Below are positions 32,967 through 35,185 of a DNA stretch of 35,185 nucleotides, piece by piece. The stretch is from an uncultured Granulosicoccaceae bacterium (lineage in GTDB: Bacteria; Pseudomonadota; Gammaproteobacteria; Granulosicoccales; Granulosicoccaceae), in contig CALHNS010000013.1 in assembly GCA_938035125.1 (NCBI GenBank), forward strand, positions 1 through 35,185, given 5' to 3'. The position numbers and the translations under genes are program-made. A model generated the notes under the pieces. That model made no database searches and was not told the DNA's origin. It was given only the letters and a program-made list of their open reading frames with translations. Position 1 is the stretch's first letter; each line of letters starts with the position of its first letter.

Positions 32967-34499
32967 TCAACCTGACAAGTGGCATTTAGGATGACGAGGG
33001 CACGACCCACTTCGAGGGCAAATCAACCGCGCATCTTTTTCAATGCCGCGTTCTAGCCATGCAATGTTTAAAATTCTAGATACCCGACTGAATTCTTGTC
33101 GGATGGATGTTGGTATTTCAACTGATCCACCGTTTTTAATGCACGCTTGCTTTAGTTCGTTTGCAATTTCTTTAGCATCGTTGCCTTGCGCCGCCAAGGC
33201 AGGATTTAAATCAACACCGGCACACAGCACGTGTTTTTTCCCTAACATATCTTCAACTTTTACCGATTCGCAGCAATAAATTCTGGGTTCGTCGCCAACA
33301 TCCAGAACAGAAATTTGGGCAGAGGTTCCCGTATCGGCCGAACTGATCATGCGAAACACGGCCCAGTGTTGACAAGGATCTTGCACCAAACGCATATTGC
33401 CCCACGGCAAAGGAATGCCGTTACCGCGATAAACTGCTGTTAAACGACCCGGTGGGTAGGCATCGAAGTAATGCCAATGCGAATAAGACGATACGGCCGT
33501 CATACGTCTCATAGCTACCGATGTGGATACATCGGCAATGTCCGCAACGCTTACTTCGTGCGCATGTCTTTCCAGTAATCGACGAAACGCTACCTTCGGG
33601 CACAGCAAGGCGCTTGCGAAAAAGCTGCACTCAAAATCTCGCCAAGCGTGCACGATATCTTGTGCGTTAACCGCACTTGAGGCATCGGCATTGGCCATAT
33701 CGCCCCGGCCAGTGGCGGTTGCTCGGCTGCCCGCATACGCAGGACTTTTAATGCCATCGCCTGCGTGCAGAACACGATGCCCAATGTACACGGCTAAATC
33801 ATATTTCAAACGTCTAGGCTGCTCTTTCAATGATTTATTCAAGCAAATGGTATTTGGCGCTTTGAAATAAGAGCGCACCGTTGAATCATGCCGCGCACCT
33901 ATGGCGTCTATCTCAGCAGGACTCAATTCTTCAAACCACTCGATGGCCAAATTCATTTCCCCGCAAATATCGTTCAGTGCATCGACCGTGAGTGGTAATT
34001 GCTTCTTACCGACCCCTTCCGCTGCACGCTCTATTTCGGGGAAGTGGTTTTGATGATGCTCTTGATGGGCACGGATCAGTAGGTGAGCGAACTGCCGCCC
34101 TGACACGCCAGTTTGAGAGAGCATCTCTGGAATAGCGATCTGCAAGATGTCATTAGAGAACAGAAAACTGGGCTCAAGAGCCATTCCTGCTATCCCGCCA
34201 CGATTGCCTTTATCGGGGACAATCGCCTCCTGCTCGGGTACATCATCCAAGAACCATTTCACATCTTTTTGAAAAACTGCCGCGATTACCGACAGCATCA
34301 TTTCACTAGGATGCCGTTTTCCACGCTCAATCATGGATAAATAGGACACAGAAGGCGCTGATTCTGCGTCTATTTTCACACAACGCGCAGACAAGTCCTC
34401 CATAGTTAAGTTGTTGTTTTTCCTAAGATTACGAATCTTTGTACCTAGGAAATGAGCATTACGTATCTTGCTGGGTGAGGCCATGTTTGTAAAATTCAC
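32967..34499 (-). CDS. XRE-type regulator of the RamB/ScfR family
   Basis: A 510-residue regulator of the short-chain fatty acyl (ScfR) family. It has an N-terminal XRE helix-turn-helix (about 16-85: LGTKIRNLRKNNNLTMEDL, SYLSMIERGKRHPSEMML), an IrrE/ImmA-like central domain and a DUF2083-type C-terminal part ending in a cysteine cluster, CPRSGSCPRHPKC. The peptidase-like motif is HRVLH (HRxxH), lacking the HExxH glutamate, so sensing rather than proteolysis is likely. RamB of Corynebacterium and Mycobacterium in this family controls isocitrate lyase and lies near it; here it is divergent from aceA. Start is GTG 34499 or ATG 34484; neither has a clear ribosome site. The lipoprotein gene follows by three bases. 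Confidence 0.87.
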   Translation of the reverse strand: MNFTNMASPSKIRNAHFLGTKIRNLRKNNNLTMEDLSARCVKIDAESAPSVSYLSMIERGKRHPSEMMLSVIAAVFQKDVKWFLDDVPEQEAIVPDKGNRGGIAGMALEPSFLFSNDILQIAIPEMLSQTGVSGRQFAHLLIRAHQEHHQNHFPEIERAAEGVGKKQLPLTVDALNDICGEMNLAIEWFEELSPAEIDAIGARHDSTVRSYFKAPNTICLNKSLKEQPRRLKYDLAVYIGHRVLHAGDGIKSPAYAGSRATATGRGDMANADASSAVNAQDIVHAWRDFECSFFASALLCPKVAFRRLLERHAHEVSVADIADVSTSVAMRRMTAVSSYSHWHYFDAYPPGRLTAVYRGNGIPLPWGNMRLVQDPCQHWAVFRMISSADTGTSAQISVLDVGDEPRIYCCESVKVEDMLGKKHVLCAGVDLNPALAAQGNDAKEIANELKQACIKNGGSVEIPTSIRQEFSRVSRILNIAWLERGIEKDARLICPRSGSCPRHPKCHLSG

Positions 34500-34507
34500 A
34501 CTGTGAA
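34495..34507. promoter_or_regulatory. Palindrome TTCACA-C-TGTGAA at the regulator start
   Basis: A perfect 6-bp inverted repeat with a one-base centre overlaps the GTG start of the RamB-like gene; with flanking A/T the dyad extends imperfectly to AAAATTCACACTGTGAAATTTT. It could be an autoregulatory operator, or, if the gene starts at ATG 34484, a promoter element. Confidence 0.5.
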
Positions 34508-34520
34508 ATTTTTCTTGTGC

Positions 34521-34547
34521 AATTCTAGTTTAATTCTCCCTAGAATT
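34521..34547. promoter_or_regulatory. AATTCTAG / CTAGAATT inverted repeat in the divergent control region
   Basis: Perfect 8-bp arms at 34521-34528 and 34540-34547 with an 11-base spacer, about 19-bp centre to centre, nearly two helical turns. It lies 21 bases from the RamB-like start and 86 bases from the small gene preceding aceA, a position suited to a regulator binding site controlling both directions. It does not match the TTTGCAAA-like motif reported for ScfR proteins. Confidence 0.5.
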
Positions 34548-34633
34548 CATCGCTAACAGATAAGGAACAAACGTTTCGCGGTTCTTTATCCACGAAAAAG
34601 CAATATTCATTCACGAATAGAAGGTAGAACGAC

Positions 34634-34978
34634 ATGGGCAACAACGACGCAATCAACAGTGCCGATTTCTCTAATGCCGCGGTAACCGATTTTCTGGATA
34701 AACAATTTCCCCTGCGTACAGGAACCCACAGCGACGTGCGCTCCTATCTGGTGTATTTCGATCACTTAATGGCCATCAGAACCGACGGCTCAACCACAAG
34801 CCTTGTAACGCCTGCTCAATTCCAGGACGCCGATGGCTCCCTAGACGGCCCCACCGCAATATCTTTGAGTTCTGGTGACACGCAGGTTCAAATCCACCTG
34901 CAGAACTGCTCATTACGTTCGGACAACCAGCATCCTTGCATTGACAAAGTTCATGTGGAAATGGTGCTGAGCGCCTAA
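34634..34978 (+). CDS. Small protein of unknown function upstream of aceA
   Basis: A 114-residue soluble protein I do not recognise. It has no signal peptide and no membrane segment. The N-terminal third is acidic and helical (DFSNAAVTDFLDKQFPL); the rest alternates strands (VRSYLVYFDHLMAIRTDG, DTQVQIHLQNCSLRSDN, CIDKVHVEMVLSA). Two cysteines, near residues 93 and 102, flank a polar loop (SLRSDNQHP). GAAGGT eight bases before ATG is a good ribosome site. It is the first gene divergent from the RamB-like regulator and lies 85 bases before aceA, so it may share the aceA transcript and control. A role in glyoxylate-shunt regulation is only a positional guess. Confidence 0.72.
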   Translation: MGNNDAINSADFSNAAVTDFLDKQFPLRTGTHSDVRSYLVYFDHLMAIRTDGSTTSLVTPAQFQDADGSLDGPTAISLSSGDTQVQIHLQNCSLRSDNQHPCIDKVHVEMVLSA

Positions 34979-35063
34979 ACCCTATGGCCTACCCAATTTA
35001 ATTTATCAGTAACACAGATTTACTTTAGCTTTGAATAATCCTAGAAAAAGGACATAACCGTAC

Positions 35064-35185
35064 ATGACAACTTATAAACAAGCGCTTACAGACGCAACCA
35101 ACATCATTTCAGCAAACGGTAACCAGTGGTCAGCCATTGATCCTGAATCGGTTGCGCGCATGCGTCTTCAAAACCGTTTTAAAAC
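35064..35185 (+). CDS. aceA: Isocitrate lyase, 5' end only
   Basis: The first 40 codons of a gene cut by the window edge. The visible product starts MTTYKQAL and continues through QWSAIDPESVARMRLQNRFK, matching the N-terminus of the approximately 530-residue Pseudomonas-type isocitrate lyase, not the shorter E. coli type. Isocitrate lyase splits isocitrate to succinate and glyoxylate, needed for growth on acetyl-CoA sources such as acetate, fatty acids or acetoacetate from carnitine breakdown. AAGGA lies about 11 bases upstream of ATG. The RamB-like regulator at 32967-34499 is the probable controller. Catalytic residues lie beyond the window. Confidence 0.88.
   Translation, partial: MTTYKQALTDATNIISANGNQWSAIDPESVARMRLQNRFK

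Noticed and set aside
34445..34452. A further single CTAGGAAA inside the RamB-like gene
   Set aside because: A lone 8-mer in coding sequence, in no array; most likely chance.
32967..34499. Metallopeptidase activity in the regulator's IrrE-like domain
   Set aside because: The motif is HRVLH, without the glutamate of HExxH.

Overview
The window looks like the chromosome of a free-living Gram-negative bacterium, most likely a gammaproteobacterium of moderate GC content. The signs are E. coli-like undivided pntA and pntB, a TruC tRNA pseudouridine synthase, an AcuI/YhdH oxidoreductase, outer-membrane-type lipoproteins with lipoboxes and a Pseudomonas-type isocitrate lyase start. A genus cannot be fixed from what is visible. 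There are no tRNA or rRNA genes, no CRISPR array and no recognisable transposase or prophage gene.

Region 1 (1-1579) holds a Nudix hydrolase and a divergent, unrecognised secreted protein. Region 2 (1580-13167) is a run of minus-strand genes. In transcription order they are a class III CoA-transferase, pntA, pntB, an RmlD-like SDR, then a tight block of cdhC (BKACE), a fused carnitine dehydrogenase-thioesterase (cdhA-cdhB), an acyl-CoA dehydrogenase, an ADP-forming acyl-CoA ligase and a CaiD-type hydratase. Together these describe aerobic conversion of gamma-butyrobetaine and/or crotonobetaine, as CoA thioesters, to carnitine, then 3-dehydrocarnitine, then betainyl-CoA plus acetoacetate, then glycine betaine. 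The transhydrogenase could link the NADH made to the NADPH pool.

Region 3 (13280-16652) has acuI with a flavin-reductase-like gene, convergent with an operon of a sorbosone/PQQ-type dehydrogenase and ChaC. Region 4 (16653-20104) has an 8-bp tandem repeat (7 copies) upstream of a large lipoprotein with two fibronectin-III-like domains and three 184-residue beta-helix-like repeats. Region 5 (20101-21978) has an aldo/keto reductase and an RluA-family pseudouridine synthase. Region 6 (22259-29662) is a DUF805 gene followed by six overlapping genes, RDD-SpoIIM-DUF4129-DUF4350-MoxR-DUF58: a conserved but functionally obscure membrane/AAA+ system.

Region 7 (29780-30969) has truC, whose start codon directly abuts the terminator of the upstream cold-shock gene. 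Region 8 (31012-35185) has a 5'-truncated alpha/beta hydrolase, a beta-propeller-like lipoprotein and a RamB/ScfR-type regulator. Divergent from that regulator are a small unknown gene and the 5' end of aceA (isocitrate lyase). The acetoacetate/acetyl-CoA produced by Region 2 would enter the glyoxylate shunt, so the two ends of the window make metabolic sense together.
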